Translations under genes and position numbers: made by a program
Shown here: positions 47,771 through 56,859 of the stretch, piece by piece
Position numbering within the stretch: position 1 is the first letter of the stretch
How the letters are laid out: each line of letters opens with the position of its first letter
The notes under the pieces: model-generated
The model's input: the letters and a program-made list of their open reading frames with translations, nothing else
What the model was told of the DNA's origin: nothing
Databases searched by the model: none
DNA from: Rhodobacter maris
GTDB taxonomy: Bacteria; Pseudomonadota; Alphaproteobacteria; Rhodobacterales; Rhodobacteraceae
DNA length: 64,000 bases
Reading direction: 5' to 3'
Assembly (NCBI RefSeq): GCF_900217815.1
Contig: NZ_OBMT01000001.1
Location: 706,860-770,859 of the forward strand

Positions 47771-48981
47771 GCGTCCTTTCTGCGACGGGCGGCATCATAT
47801 TCGCGCAAGATGGCCGCCACCACCGTCTCTGCCGCCGCAGCGCCATCAGAAATCACCGCCCAGGCATTGTGGGCAAGCACTGCGGCCCGGTCGGGCGACA
47901 TCAGATCCGCCACCGCCTCGCCGAGCGAGATCGCATCATGGATGGCGCGGGCGGCACGCGCTTCGTCAAGCCGGGCAAAATCCGCGCCATGGGGGGCGGT
48001 CTGCGGCCCGTGCAGAATTGCCGAGCCCAGCGCCGCGGGTTCGAACGGCCCGCGCGGCGCGGCGCTTCCGCCGTTCAGCGTGCCCCCCATGTAGCTCACC
48101 GGCGCGATCCGGTACCAGAGCCCGTATTCGCCCGGATCGTCGGCGAGGAAAATCTCCGTCTCTTCGCCCGGCTCGCCCTCGACCGAGCGGCAGGCCACGG
48201 CGTGGCCGCGCTCCGAAAGCTCGGCCGCGAGCTCGGCCGCAGTCTCGGGGATTTCGGGCGCGAGGATCAGCAGCATCCGATGGGCGTGGCGCTGCGCCCG
48301 CTCCTGCGCCGCCACCAGAGCCTCAATCTCGCCCGGCGGCACCGAGGCGCCGAACCAGACAGGCCGGGTGCGGGTGAGCGCGGCGAGCGAGACGCGTTCC
48401 GCCTCCGAGCAGCGCAGCGGTTCGGGCGGCTGCCCGAGCATACCGCCCAGCTTGAGCCGTTCGAGTTCGACCCCGAGCTGCAAAAGCGGCGCGATCGAGG
48501 CCTGTTCACGCACCAAAACGCGCTCGAGCCGGCGCAACAGCGCGGGCTGACCGAACCGGCGAAACGGGGGCCGATGGCCGGGCGCCGCACCTGCACTCGC
48601 ATCCACCATCATCACCGGCCGCCGCGCCCGTCCCGCCGCTTCGATCAGCGCCTTGGGGAGCTCGTTGCCGAACAACACCAGAAGCTCAGGCGGGGCGGAA
48701 CGCATCATCGCGCGCGCCTCCGCATCATCGGGCAGAGCAATGCGATCCGAGCCCTCGGGGAGCGCGATTTCGACCGTCTCGGGAAGCGCCACACGCAGGC
48801 GCAATTCGGGGCGCAACCGGGACAGCCGATCAAGCACCACCGCCGTCGCTGTGGCCCGCTCGGCGGCCTCTTCGGCCCCAAGTCGCATACAGATTGCCGG
48901 CGCCGGTGGGGCCCCGGTGCCGGCCTCTTCTTCAGGTCGCGGGGGGCGCCCCCACAACCACCTTAACGCCGCGGGAAGCAT
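47767..48981 (-). CDS. Divergent Kdo-transferase-like (WaaA/KdtA family) protein
   Basis: The 404-residue protein has a GT-B architecture with a recognisable C-terminal half ([46 protein letters not shown]) that matches 3-deoxy-D-manno-octulosonate transferases. The N-terminal half is degenerate: there is no membrane anchor and the usual HAASVGE catalytic motif is replaced by something like RLGAEEAAE. It may be a non-canonical transferase or a paralogue that modifies LPS differently. It is coupled to lpxK and sits after DUF4170. Confidence 0.7.
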   Translation of the reverse strand: MLPAALRWLWGRPPRPEEEAGTGAPPAPAICMRLGAEEAAERATATAVVLDRLSRLRPELRLRVALPETVEIALPEGSDRIALPDDAEARAMMRSAPPELLVLFGNELPKALIEAAGRARRPVMMVDASAGAAPGHRPPFRRFGQPALLRRLERVLVREQASIAPLLQLGVELERLKLGGMLGQPPEPLRCSEAERVSLAALTRTRPVWFGASVPPGEIEALVAAQERAQRHAHRMLLILAPEIPETAAELAAELSERGHAVACRSVEGEPGEETEIFLADDPGEYGLWYRIAPVSYMGGTLNGGSAAPRGPFEPAALGSAILHGPQTAPHGADFARLDEARAARAIHDAISLGEAVADLMSPDRAAVLAHNAWAVISDGAAAAETVVAAILREYDAARRRKDA

Positions 48982-48996
48982 CGCCCGGTCGGCCGT

Positions 48997-49254
48997 TCAG
49001 CTGCCCAGTTCCTCGGTCAGCGAGGCTGGCGTTTCCTCGTCGCGCAGCCGGTGCAGGTGGGCGATGAAATAGCGCGCATGGGCATCATCGACAGTGCGCT
49101 GCGCCTCGGCCTTCCAGGCAGCATAGGCGGTGGCGTAATTGGGATAGATGCCGACGACATGGATCTTCGAGACATCCTTGAATTCGGTCCGGTCGGGCGA
49201 GACGAGCTCGCCGCCGAAGACGAGATGCAGGCGCTGGGGATTGGTTTTCGACAT
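48997..49254 (-). CDS. DUF4170 family protein
   Basis: This 85-residue protein contains LHLVFGGELVSP, FKDVSKIHVVGIYPNYATAY and ARYFIAHLHRL, the DUF4170 pattern found in alphaproteobacteria. The function is unknown. It precedes the WaaA-like and lpxK genes by 15 bases in the same direction, a linkage that suggests a lipid A or envelope role, which is inference. Confidence 0.85.
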   Translation of the reverse strand: MSKTNPQRLHLVFGGELVSPDRTEFKDVSKIHVVGIYPNYATAYAAWKAEAQRTVDDAHARYFIAHLHRLRDEETPASLTEELGS

Positions 49255-49416
49255 GGGCCTTCCTGTGGCTAGAGTGGCGCGAGACTAAGCGAAGCCCGGT
49301 TTTCTCTCAAGCCGCATCGCAGCCGGTAGAAGGCCGTCCGCCAAGGACACGGCGGCGTGATCCCCACCGCCCTCGGGCGATCTTTTCAACGCCTGCGCGA
49401 GCGTCTAAGAGGCGCC

Positions 49417-50499
49417 ATGACCAACAGCCTTGTCCAGATCTACGACGGCCGTGTTGCGGCGGGACGCCTGCGCGCCGATGCGGCGCAGCGCGCGCTCCTG
49501 CCCCGGCTCGAAGACATCCGCGCCGCCCTCGATGCGCCCCAGAAAAAACCGGGCCTCTTCGGCCTTTTTGCGAAGCCGCCCGAAGCAGTACGGGGGCTTT
49601 ATCTCTGGGGCGGCGTCGGGCGTGGCAAGTCGATGCTGATGGATCTCTTTCACGAGACTGTCGCCGTGCCGAAGCGGCGCGTGCATTTTCATGCCTTCAT
49701 GCAGGAAGTGCAGGCGAAGATCGACATCGCCCGCCGCGCCAAGGAAGAAGACGCGCTGATGCCGGCGGCCAAGGAAATCGCCGCCTCGGTCCGGCTTTTG
49801 TGCTTTGACGAGATGCAGATCACCGATATCGCGGACGCGATGATCGTGGGTCGGCTTTTTGACGAGCTGTTCAAGCGCGGCGTGACGGTGGTGACCACGT
49901 CAAACCGCCCGCCCGAAGATCTGTACCTCAACGGGCTCAACCGCCAGCTTTTCCTGCCCTTCATCGCGATGCTGCGCGAGAGAATGCATGTGCTCGAAAT
50001 CGCTTCCGAAACCGATTATCGTCAGCACCGGCTGACCGGCGCGCAGGTCTATTTTTCACCCGCCTCAAAGGCCGCCCATGCGGCGATGGATGCGCTCTGG
50101 GACGAACTCACCGGCCGCGATGCGGCGAGCGCGCTTGTGCTGGAGGTGAAGGGCCGCAAGGTCGTCATCCCGCAGTATCACAACGGGGTCGGCCGCGCGC
50201 GGTTCTGGGATCTGTGCGGCGCGATGCTGGGCCCGGGCGATTATCTCGCGATTGCGGCGTCGCTGAAAGTGCTGATGCTCGACGACATCCCGCAGCTTTC
50301 CGCCTCGAACTTCAACGAGGCGAAGCGCTTCGTGACGCTGATCGACACGCTTTACGAGGCGAAGGTGCGGCTGATCTGCTCGGCGGCCGAAGTGCCGGAG
50401 CGGCTCTATAACGAGGGCACCGGCAGTTTCGAATTCGAGCGCACCGCCTCGCGGCTGCGCGAGATGCAGGCGGCCGACTGGGCCGCCGACCGCGCTTAA
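49417..50499 (+). CDS. zapE: Cell division protein ZapE (AFG1-like ATPase)
   Basis: The 360-residue AAA-type ATPase of the ZapE/AFG1 family has Walker A GGVGRGKS (65-72), Walker B LLCFDEMQITD, sensor TTSNRPPEDLYLNGL, and C-terminal SASNFNEAKRFVTLIDTLYE. In E. coli ZapE acts at the division ring and in envelope-stress conditions. The start at 49417 (MTNSL) has AAGAGGC upstream; a start at 49357 is rejected. Its TAA stop shares TTAA with the convergent LLM gene. Confidence 0.92.
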   Translation: MTNSLVQIYDGRVAAGRLRADAAQRALLPRLEDIRAALDAPQKKPGLFGLFAKPPEAVRGLYLWGGVGRGKSMLMDLFHETVAVPKRRVHFHAFMQEVQAKIDIARRAKEEDALMPAAKEIAASVRLLCFDEMQITDIADAMIVGRLFDELFKRGVTVVTTSNRPPEDLYLNGLNRQLFLPFIAMLRERMHVLEIASETDYRQHRLTGAQVYFSPASKAAHAAMDALWDELTGRDAASALVLEVKGRKVVIPQYHNGVGRARFWDLCGAMLGPGDYLAIAASLKVLMLDDIPQLSASNFNEAKRFVTLIDTLYEAKVRLICSAAEVPERLYNEGTGSFEFERTASRLREMQAADWAADRA

Positions 50500-51515
50500 G
50501 CCAGCAGCGCCCGCACCCGCGGCGCGACCTCGGTACCGTAAAGCGCGATGGTATCGCGCAGATGCGCGGGGTTCTGCGGCCCGGCGGAATATTTCAGCGT
50601 GAAGCGCGAAAGCCCCAGCGCCCGCACCGTGGTCGCGATTTTCTGCGCCACCGTCTCCGGGCTGCCGACGTAAAGCGAGCCATGGGCGATCTCGTGTTCA
50701 AACGCGGCGCGGGTGAATTTCGGCCAGCCGCGCGAGGCGCCGATCAGATCGTGCATCTTCGCATAGGCCGGGAAGAATCGTTCCTTTGCCTCGTCGTCCG
50801 TGGGGCCGACATGCCCCGGGGAATGGACCGAAAGCGGCAGATCCGCCGCACCCATCTGGCTGCGCGCCTCGCGGTAGAGATCGGCCAGGGGCGCGAAGCG
50901 CGCGGCATTGCCGCCGATGATCGCGAGCACAAGCGGCATGTCCATCGCCGCCGCCTCAAGCACCGAGTCTGGGCTGCCGCCGACGCCGCGCCAGACCTGC
51001 AGGGCCCGTTCGGGGCGGGGGTATACGGTTACATTCTGCAAGGGTTTGCGGTGGCGGCCCTGAAAGCTCACCCTCTTCTCCTGCAGGAGGCTGTGCAAGA
51101 GCTGCGCCTTTTCTGAAAACAGCATCTCGTAATCATGCAGATCGAAGCCGAAAAGCGGGAAGCTCTCGGTAAAGGAGCCGCGGCCGATAGTGATCTCGGC
51201 GCGTCCCGGCGCCAGCGCATCGAGCGTGGAGAAGCGCTCGAAGATCCGGATCGGATCATCGGAAGAGAGCACGGTGACCGAAGTGCCGGCGTGGATCTTT
51301 TCCGTCTTCGCGAGAATCGCGCCCAGCAGCGGTTCCATGGCCGAGATCGCGTAATCGGGGCGGTGGTGTTCACCCAGCCCGAAATAATTAACGCCGACCT
51401 GATCGGCGAGAATGGCTTCGGCCAGCGTGTCGCGGATCACCGCGGCGCCGGAGCGGGGGCCGTTGGCATCGGCGGTGATATCGCCGAATGTATCGAGACC
51501 GAATTCGAGCGTCAT
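50496..51515 (-). CDS. LLM-class flavin-dependent oxidoreductase
   Basis: This 339-residue luciferase-like monooxygenase has MTLEFGLDTFGDI, LGEHHRPDYAISAMEPLLGAILAKT and GRAEITIGRGSFTESFPLFGFDLHDYE, all typical of the YhbW/MsnO8-like LLM group. The FMN-dependent substrate is unknown. GGAAAGGAG lies before the ATG. It is convergent with zapE (shared TTAA) and separated by 100 bases from folC, which is upstream on the same strand. Confidence 0.87.
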   Translation of the reverse strand: MTLEFGLDTFGDITADANGPRSGAAVIRDTLAEAILADQVGVNYFGLGEHHRPDYAISAMEPLLGAILAKTEKIHAGTSVTVLSSDDPIRIFERFSTLDALAPGRAEITIGRGSFTESFPLFGFDLHDYEMLFSEKAQLLHSLLQEKRVSFQGRHRKPLQNVTVYPRPERALQVWRGVGGSPDSVLEAAAMDMPLVLAIIGGNAARFAPLADLYREARSQMGAADLPLSVHSPGHVGPTDDEAKERFFPAYAKMHDLIGASRGWPKFTRAAFEHEIAHGSLYVGSPETVAQKIATTVRALGLSRFTLKYSAGPQNPAHLRDTIALYGTEVAPRVRALLA

Positions 51516-51615
51516 GGCGAGCTCCTTTCCTGTTGCGGAAAAGATAGCCATGCCCGCCTTGTGCGCCTAGGCACGGATTTGCACAGGTTTCGTGCGTTTG
51601 CGCTCAGAGAAGGGC

Positions 51616-52890
51616 TCAGCCGTTTGCGCGCAGCACCTGCCCGGCGAGGTAGAGCGAGCCGCAGATGAGCACGCGCGCCTGCGGGTCTTCGGCGGCGATC
51701 ACGGCGAGCGCCTCGGCCACCGATCCGGCCTCCGAGACCGATGCGAAGCCGGCCGCGCGCGCTGCGGCGGCGGTTTGCATGGCGGGGAGCGTGTTCGGCT
51801 CGCCCGGGATCGAGACGGCGCTGAGGCTTTGGGCCTGCGCGACGAGCGGGCGCAGATAGCCGCCGATGTCCTTGGTGTTCAGCATGCCGCACACAAGATG
51901 CGTCGGCCGTGCGGGCATGCGGGCCAGAGTTGCCGCGACCGCCGCGCCCCCCGCCGGATTGTGCCCGCCATCGAGCCAAAGCTCGATCCCCGGCGCGCTC
52001 TCGGCCAGCGGGCCCTGCCGCAACCGCTGCATCCGCGCGGGCCATTCGGCCCGGCTCACGGCCGCCTCGCAGGCGCTTTCGTCAAAGCCGAGGCAACGCA
52101 GCGCCGCAAGCGCCGCGCCCGCATTTTCGATTTGATGCGGACCGGGCAGGATCGGCAGCGGCAGATCGAGAAGACCGGTCTCGTCTTGATAGATCAGCCG
52201 CCCGCGTTCCTCGAACGCGTGCCAGTGCTGGCCATGCGCAAAGAGCGGCGCGCCGAGCCGCGCGGCCTTTGCCTCGATCACCTCCATCCCCTCGGGCGCC
52301 TGAGGCCCGACCACGCAGGGCACGCCGCGCTTCAGGATCCCCGCCTTCTCGCCGGCAATCTCGGGGAGCGTCTCGCCGAGATATTGCTGATGGTCGATCG
52401 AGACCGGGGTGATGATCGTCAGTGCGGGTTTTGCGACCACATTCGTCGCATCGAGCCGCCCGCCAAGGCCAACCTCAAGGAGCGTGTAATCCGCGGGCGT
52501 GCGCGCAAAGGCGAGAAAGGCCGCAACCGTGGTGATCTCGAAAAAGGTGATCGGCGCCCCGCCATTCGCCGCCTCGCATTCATCGAGGAGCGCGGCCAGC
52601 GCGGGCTCGGAGATCAGCGCGCCCGCAAGCCGGATCCGCTCATGAAACCGCGCCAGATGCGGCGAGGTATAGGCGTGCACGCGCTGGCCCGCCGCCTCCA
52701 GCCCGGCGCGGATCATCGCCTGAGTCGAGCCCTTGCCATTGGTGCCCGCGATATGGATCACCGGCGGCAGCACCGCCTCGGGGTGGCCGGTCGCCGCCAG
52801 AAGCCGGTGTACCCGGTCCAGCGTGAGGTCGATGATTTTGGGGTGCAGCCCCATCAGCCGCGCGAGGATTTCGTCGGAAGGGTGCGGCAT
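51616..52890 (-). CDS. folC: Folylpolyglutamate synthase / dihydrofolate synthase
   Basis: The 424-residue Mur-ligase-family enzyme adds glutamate to folates. ATP-binding loop is IAGTNGKGSTQAMI, with YTSPHLARFHERIRL, EVGLGGRLDATNVV, GPHQIENAGAALAAL and LDGGHNPAGGAAVA. The start MPHPSDE at 52890 has GGGAG upstream. It follows accD on the same strand, the common accD-folC linkage, with a copy of the intergenic repeat between them. Confidence 0.94.
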   Translation of the reverse strand: MPHPSDEILARLMGLHPKIIDLTLDRVHRLLAATGHPEAVLPPVIHIAGTNGKGSTQAMIRAGLEAAGQRVHAYTSPHLARFHERIRLAGALISEPALAALLDECEAANGGAPITFFEITTVAAFLAFARTPADYTLLEVGLGGRLDATNVVAKPALTIITPVSIDHQQYLGETLPEIAGEKAGILKRGVPCVVGPQAPEGMEVIEAKAARLGAPLFAHGQHWHAFEERGRLIYQDETGLLDLPLPILPGPHQIENAGAALAALRCLGFDESACEAAVSRAEWPARMQRLRQGPLAESAPGIELWLDGGHNPAGGAAVAATLARMPARPTHLVCGMLNTKDIGGYLRPLVAQAQSLSAVSIPGEPNTLPAMQTAAAARAAGFASVSEAGSVAEALAVIAAEDPQARVLICGSLYLAGQVLRANG

Positions 52891-52908
52891 CGGAAACTCC
52901 CATGTGTG

Positions 52909-52960
52909 AAGGCCGGGGGCGCTGCCCCCGGACCCCCGGGATATTTGGGGCAAGATGAAA
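52909..52960 (+). repeat. Intergenic hairpin-plus-tail repeat, copy B
   Basis: AAGG is followed by a perfect 8-bp stem (CCGGGGGC 52913-52920, GCCCCCGG 52924-52931, loop GCT) and then GACCCCC and the tail GGGATATTTGGGGCAAGATG. It matches copy A at 21755-21813 in order and orientation relative to the flanking minus-strand genes (accD stop 3 bases away, folC start about 20 bases away). Confidence 0.72.
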
Positions 52961-52963
52961 AGG

Positions 52964-53914
52964 CTACTCGGCCTGTTGCGGCGCCTCGGGGGCCATTTCC
53001 GCCGGATGCTCGGTTTCGGGCACCGTGATCTGTCCGGGCGGCGGCAGCTCACCCCAGATCGCCGGCGGCTGGCTCATCAGGAGCCGCAGCAGCACAATGA
53101 GTTCATCGCGCATCTTCTTGCGATGCGTCACCCGGTCGAGCATGCCGTGATCGAGCAGATATTCGGCGCGCTGGAAGCCCTCGGGCAGTTTCTCGCGGAT
53201 CGTCTGTTCGATCACCCGCGGTCCGGCAAAGCAGATGAGCGCATTGGGCTCGGCAATCTGCACATCGCCCAGCATCGCGTAAGAGGCCGTCACGCCCCCC
53301 GTCGTCGGGTGGGTCAACACGACGATATAGGGCAGGCCTGCATCTTTGAGCATCTGCACCGCCACGGTCGAGCGCGGCATCTGCATCAGGCTCAGGATGC
53401 CTTCCTGCATGCGCGCGCCCCCGGCGGCGGAAAAGAGCACGAGCGGGCATTTGCGCTCGACCGCGCGCAAGGCCGCGGCGAGGATCGCATTGCCCACATA
53501 CATCCCCATCGAGCCGCCCATGAAGGAAAAGTCCTGCCCGGCGGCAACGATCTTGGTGCGCCCCACCTCGCCCTCGACGACGAGCATCGCCTCTTTCTCG
53601 CCGGTCGATTTCTGCGCCGATTTCATCCGGTCGGGGTATTTCTTCTGATCCTTGAAGGTGAGCGGATCGGCGATCGGTTCGGGCACTTTCACCTCGGTGA
53701 AGATGCCGAGGTCAAAGAGCGCCTCGAACCGCGCGCGCGGCGTGATCGCCATGTGATGGTCGCAACTGGTGCAGACATTGAGATTGTCCGCCACCTCGCG
53801 GTGAAACAGCATCGTGCCGCATTCGGGGCATTTCGTCCAAAGGTTCTCGGGCATGTCGCGGCGCGCGAACAGCGAGTTGATCTTCGGTCGGACGTAGTTC
53901 GAGATCCAGTTCAT
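52964..53914 (-). CDS. accD: Acetyl-CoA carboxylase carboxyltransferase subunit beta
   Basis: The 316-residue AccD forms the carboxyltransferase with AccA to make malonyl-CoA. It has an N-terminal zinc ribbon with two CxxC pairs (KCPECGT, CTSCDHH) and the crotonase-like fold with FSFMGGSMGMYVG, FSAAGGARMQEG and HPTTGGVTASYAMLGD. The start MNWISNYVRPK at 53914 is favoured over 53974. It precedes folC; the CPBP gene lies 60 bases upstream in the same direction. Confidence 0.96.
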   Translation of the reverse strand: MNWISNYVRPKINSLFARRDMPENLWTKCPECGTMLFHREVADNLNVCTSCDHHMAITPRARFEALFDLGIFTEVKVPEPIADPLTFKDQKKYPDRMKSAQKSTGEKEAMLVVEGEVGRTKIVAAGQDFSFMGGSMGMYVGNAILAAALRAVERKCPLVLFSAAGGARMQEGILSLMQMPRSTVAVQMLKDAGLPYIVVLTHPTTGGVTASYAMLGDVQIAEPNALICFAGPRVIEQTIREKLPEGFQRAEYLLDHGMLDRVTHRKKMRDELIVLLRLLMSQPPAIWGELPPPGQITVPETEHPAEMAPEAPQQAE

Positions 53915-53974
53915 CGGGGGGCCCCTTGGTTTCCGCGACGTCGCCCAGATAAGCCCGCGCGCGCGCAAATGCAA

Positions 53975-54853
53975 TCAGCGGCGAAGTCTCAACCGGGCGA
54001 GCAGCCAGAAGACGAGCATCGAGGCGCTGTCGAGCGCGAGATAGGGCACCATCTGCGAAAGATCTCTGGTGTCGACGACTAGGGTGTAAAGCGAGAGGCC
54101 GTCCAGCTGGCCATAAAGCCCGACAAGGAACATCGCCGAGAAGTTGTTGGCGAGATGAAAGGCAAGCGCGGGGCCAAGATTGCCCGCCCGCGCGGTCAGA
54201 TCGGCCGCGAGGACGCCAAAACCCGTCGCCCAGAGCGCGAGGAAGATCGCATTCGGCCCGTTTGCGCCGGGCTCATAATGGAGCGCTCCGAAAACCGCGG
54301 CGGGCAGCCCCATCCACAGCAGCGGATGGCGCCAGCGTGCGGCGATCTGTTGCAGCAGGTAGCCGCGGAACAAAAGCTCTTCGGAGGCGATCTGCACGAA
54401 GAGGAGCGGCAGCGCGATGGGCAGCCAGCGCAGCAGCACCGGCAGCGGCGTCGATTTCCCCAGATGCGGGTCGAGGAAAGAGAGCGGCACAAGCAGCAGC
54501 GCAAGGCCCAGAAGCGACGGGAAAACCCGGGCGAAATCGCGTCCCGCGCCGGGGCCAAGCAGGCTCGTGGCCGGGCGGCGATGCAGAAAGCGGGTGATCA
54601 TAAGCGTGCCAAGCGCGAGGGGCACAAAGCTGCACAGCACCAGCGCCAGCCCCTCGGGCGTGCCCGCACGCGCCATCGACGCCATCACCATCGCAAGCTC
54701 AAACTCGCCCGCCAGCATGTCCACCAGCGCCAGCCCGCCGACAAGCGCGCCGGCATAGACGGCGACAATTAGCACGATGCCGAGCAGGCTGCGCCAGATC
54801 TCGGAGCGGGGGGCGGCCGGGGCAACAAAGCGGGCAAGGTTTTGGTAGGTCAT
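53975..54853 (-). CDS. CPBP-family intramembrane metalloprotease
   Basis: The 292-residue polytopic protein has about seven hydrophobic segments and the CPBP (Abi) motifs EELLFRGYLL (glutamate pair), FGALHYEPG and FHLANNF, which form the intramembrane metal site. Substrates are unknown; some relatives process prenylated or bacteriocin-related peptides. It precedes accD and is divergent from the TSUP transporter gene with about 100 bases between. Confidence 0.88.
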   Translation of the reverse strand: MTYQNLARFVAPAAPRSEIWRSLLGIVLIVAVYAGALVGGLALVDMLAGEFELAMVMASMARAGTPEGLALVLCSFVPLALGTLMITRFLHRRPATSLLGPGAGRDFARVFPSLLGLALLLVPLSFLDPHLGKSTPLPVLLRWLPIALPLLFVQIASEELLFRGYLLQQIAARWRHPLLWMGLPAAVFGALHYEPGANGPNAIFLALWATGFGVLAADLTARAGNLGPALAFHLANNFSAMFLVGLYGQLDGLSLYTLVVDTRDLSQMVPYLALDSASMLVFWLLARLRLRR

Positions 54854-54956
54854 GCGGGCTCCTCGGGCGCGACCCTAACCGCGGCCCCGCCCCCTCACAA
54901 GCCGCTTTACTTCGCCCCGCGCGCGGCAGATGAAGGGGCGCTTTGCCGGAGGTGCC

Positions 54957-55715
54957 ATGTTCGAAGTCTCGCTCGATCTTGCCGCGATGCTCATTGTCGC
55001 GGGGTTTGCCGCGGGCTTCGTCGATTCGATTGCCGGGGGGGGCGGGCTGATCACCCTGCCGGTGCTGTTGCTCGCGGGGGCAACGCCTTTGCAGGCGCTT
55101 TCCACCAACAAGGTGCAAGGCGTTTTTGGCGCGGCCACGGCGGCGCTCACCTATGCTGCCAAGGGGCAGGTGAACCTGCGCCGCCAGATCGGCGCGGCCT
55201 CGCTGGCCTTTATTGCCGGGCTCGGGGGCGCCTTTCTCGTCTCGGTGCTGCCAACGGAAGCCCTTCGCCGCATCCTCCCCTTCGTGCTGATCGCGATCGC
55301 TGCCTTCTTTGCCCTGCGCAAGGGGCTCGATGACACCGACCGGGCCGAACGGATCAGGCCCGCCGCCTTCACTGCTTTCGTGGTGCCCTTCATCGGCTTT
55401 TATGACGGGTTGATCGGCCCCGGCGCGGGCGCCTTTTACATGATCGGCTTTGTCATGCTGGCGGGCTATGGCGTGCTCAAGGCCACGGCGCATACGAAGC
55501 TTTTGAACTTCGCCTCGAACCTCGGCGGGCTCGTCGCCTTTGCCGCGACCGGCGCGCCCTGGTGGGTGATGGGCCTCGCGATGGGGCTCGCGCAGATCGC
55601 GGGGGCCAGCCTTGGCGCAAGGCTCGCGATGCGCAAGGGCGCAAAGCTGATCAAGCCGCTCCTCGTGCTCACCTCGACGGCGCTCGCGCTGCGGCTGATC
55701 TGGCAGATGCTCTAG
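54957..55715 (+). CDS. TSUP (TauE/SafE) family membrane transporter
   Basis: This 252-residue protein has about seven to eight hydrophobic segments and the family start GFAAGFVDSIAGGGGLITLPVLLLAG with the second repeat GFYDGLIGPGAGAFYMIGF (cited core). Family members export or import sulfur-containing organic anions. GGAGG precedes ATG 54957. Its TAG stop overlaps the stop of the convergent asparaginase gene at CTAG. Confidence 0.88.
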   Translation: MFEVSLDLAAMLIVAGFAAGFVDSIAGGGGLITLPVLLLAGATPLQALSTNKVQGVFGAATAALTYAAKGQVNLRRQIGAASLAFIAGLGGAFLVSVLPTEALRRILPFVLIAIAAFFALRKGLDDTDRAERIRPAAFTAFVVPFIGFYDGLIGPGAGAFYMIGFVMLAGYGVLKATAHTKLLNFASNLGGLVAFAATGAPWWVMGLAMGLAQIAGASLGARLAMRKGAKLIKPLLVLTSTALALRLIWQML

Positions 55716-56701
55716 CAAAACCCCGCGGCGCGGCGCATGCCGCCTGTGGCAAGGCCCCGCCAGTTGCGTTGCACCGGCGGCAAGAGCTCCGCCACCACCG
55801 GATGATCGGGCGCGAGCGCGCCCAGATGCACGAGAACCGCGGTGATCGCCGCTTCCGAGGCGCGGGTGGCGCCATCCGAAATCTTCAGCGCGATGCCGCG
55901 TTTTTGTTCAGGCAGAATGGCAACGAACACGCCTTCGGCGCCGGTCTTCACCGCGACCTTGCCGCCCGTGGCGCGCATCAGCTTGGTGCAGGCGCGCCCC
56001 TCCCCCGCGACCATCTCGGGGAAGACGCGCATCGCGGCGGCAAGCCGCGCGGCCGCCGCCTCGCGGATCGTCCCCTCGGGGTTTGCGGCCGCGAAAAACT
56101 GCATCGCGCGGGCAAGCGCCCCGACGCTGCAGGCAAAATTCGGCGCCGAGCAACCGTCGATGCCCCAGCCCGCCACCTCGGCCCCGGTCACGTCTTCAAA
56201 CGCCGCGCGCACCGCAAGCTGCACCGGATGGTCGATCTCGACATAGTCCGGCCCGGCTTTCAGATGCTTGTTGAGCGTAAGGAAGCCGGAATGCTTGCCC
56301 GAACAATTGTTATGGATCTGGCAGGGCTTCTCTTCGGTGCAGGTGAAATGGCGAAACGCCTCCGGGTCGCGCGGCACATGCGCGCCGCAGCGCAGATCGG
56401 GCTCGCCCAGCCCCAGCGCAGAAAGCCACTCCGTCACCGCCTCGGCATGGAGTTTTGCGCCCGAATGGCTGGCACAGGAGAGCGCGAGCTGGCGCGGGCT
56501 CAGCCCCGCCGCATCCGCCGCACCGCTCTCTACCAGCGGCAGCGCCTGAATCATCTTGCACGAGGAGCGCGGGAAGATCACCGCCTGCCCGTCCCCCCAG
56601 ACCCATTCCGGCCCACCCGGCCCCCAGACCACCGCATGACCGGCATGCACGCTCTCAAGCAACCCGCCGCGCCAGAGTTCGATCATCGCCTGCGCCGTCA
56701 T
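55712..56701 (-). CDS. Asparaginase, R. etli-type (class 3)
   Basis: The 329-residue enzyme matches the Rhizobium etli AsnA/ReAV class. The serine-lysine pair is S46 and K49 in SSCK, and the zinc-binding set is C134 and K137 in NNCSGKH and C185 in GCSAPNF, close to the positions 135, 138 and 189 described for ReAV. It hydrolyses asparagine to aspartate. Its start is preceded by GGAGGGG, which lies inside a perfect 10-bp hairpin. Its stop overlaps the TSUP gene stop. Confidence 0.9.
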   Translation of the reverse strand: MTAQAMIELWRGGLLESVHAGHAVVWGPGGPEWVWGDGQAVIFPRSSCKMIQALPLVESGAADAAGLSPRQLALSCASHSGAKLHAEAVTEWLSALGLGEPDLRCGAHVPRDPEAFRHFTCTEEKPCQIHNNCSGKHSGFLTLNKHLKAGPDYVEIDHPVQLAVRAAFEDVTGAEVAGWGIDGCSAPNFACSVGALARAMQFFAAANPEGTIREAAAARLAAAMRVFPEMVAGEGRACTKLMRATGGKVAVKTGAEGVFVAILPEQKRGIALKISDGATRASEAAITAVLVHLGALAPDHPVVAELLPPVQRNWRGLATGGMRRAAGFC

Positions 56702-56703
56702 TT

Positions 56704-56738
56704 GCCCCTCCGGATGCGCGGAAACCCGCCGGAGGGGC
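56704..56738 (-). promoter_or_regulatory. Hairpin enclosing the asparaginase ribosome binding site
   Basis: A perfect 10-bp inverted repeat (GCCCCTCCGG 56704-56713, CCGGAGGGGC 56729-56738) with a 15-nt loop sits two bases upstream of the asparaginase ATG on the minus strand. The 3' arm of the transcript holds the whole ribosome binding site GGAGGGG, so the folded RNA should block initiation. The region 56702-56859 has no other feature I can support except a likely ialB promoter. Confidence 0.6.
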
Positions 56739-56859
56739 TTTTCCCGACCGGCACTTTTGCGTTATCTCTCGCGTATCGAGTTGAAATAGGTTCCGCCAGA
56801 GGGAAAAAGGGCAAAAGCCCACGGGCGGACAGAGGCATCAGACGGCTGGAGGCTGTTCC

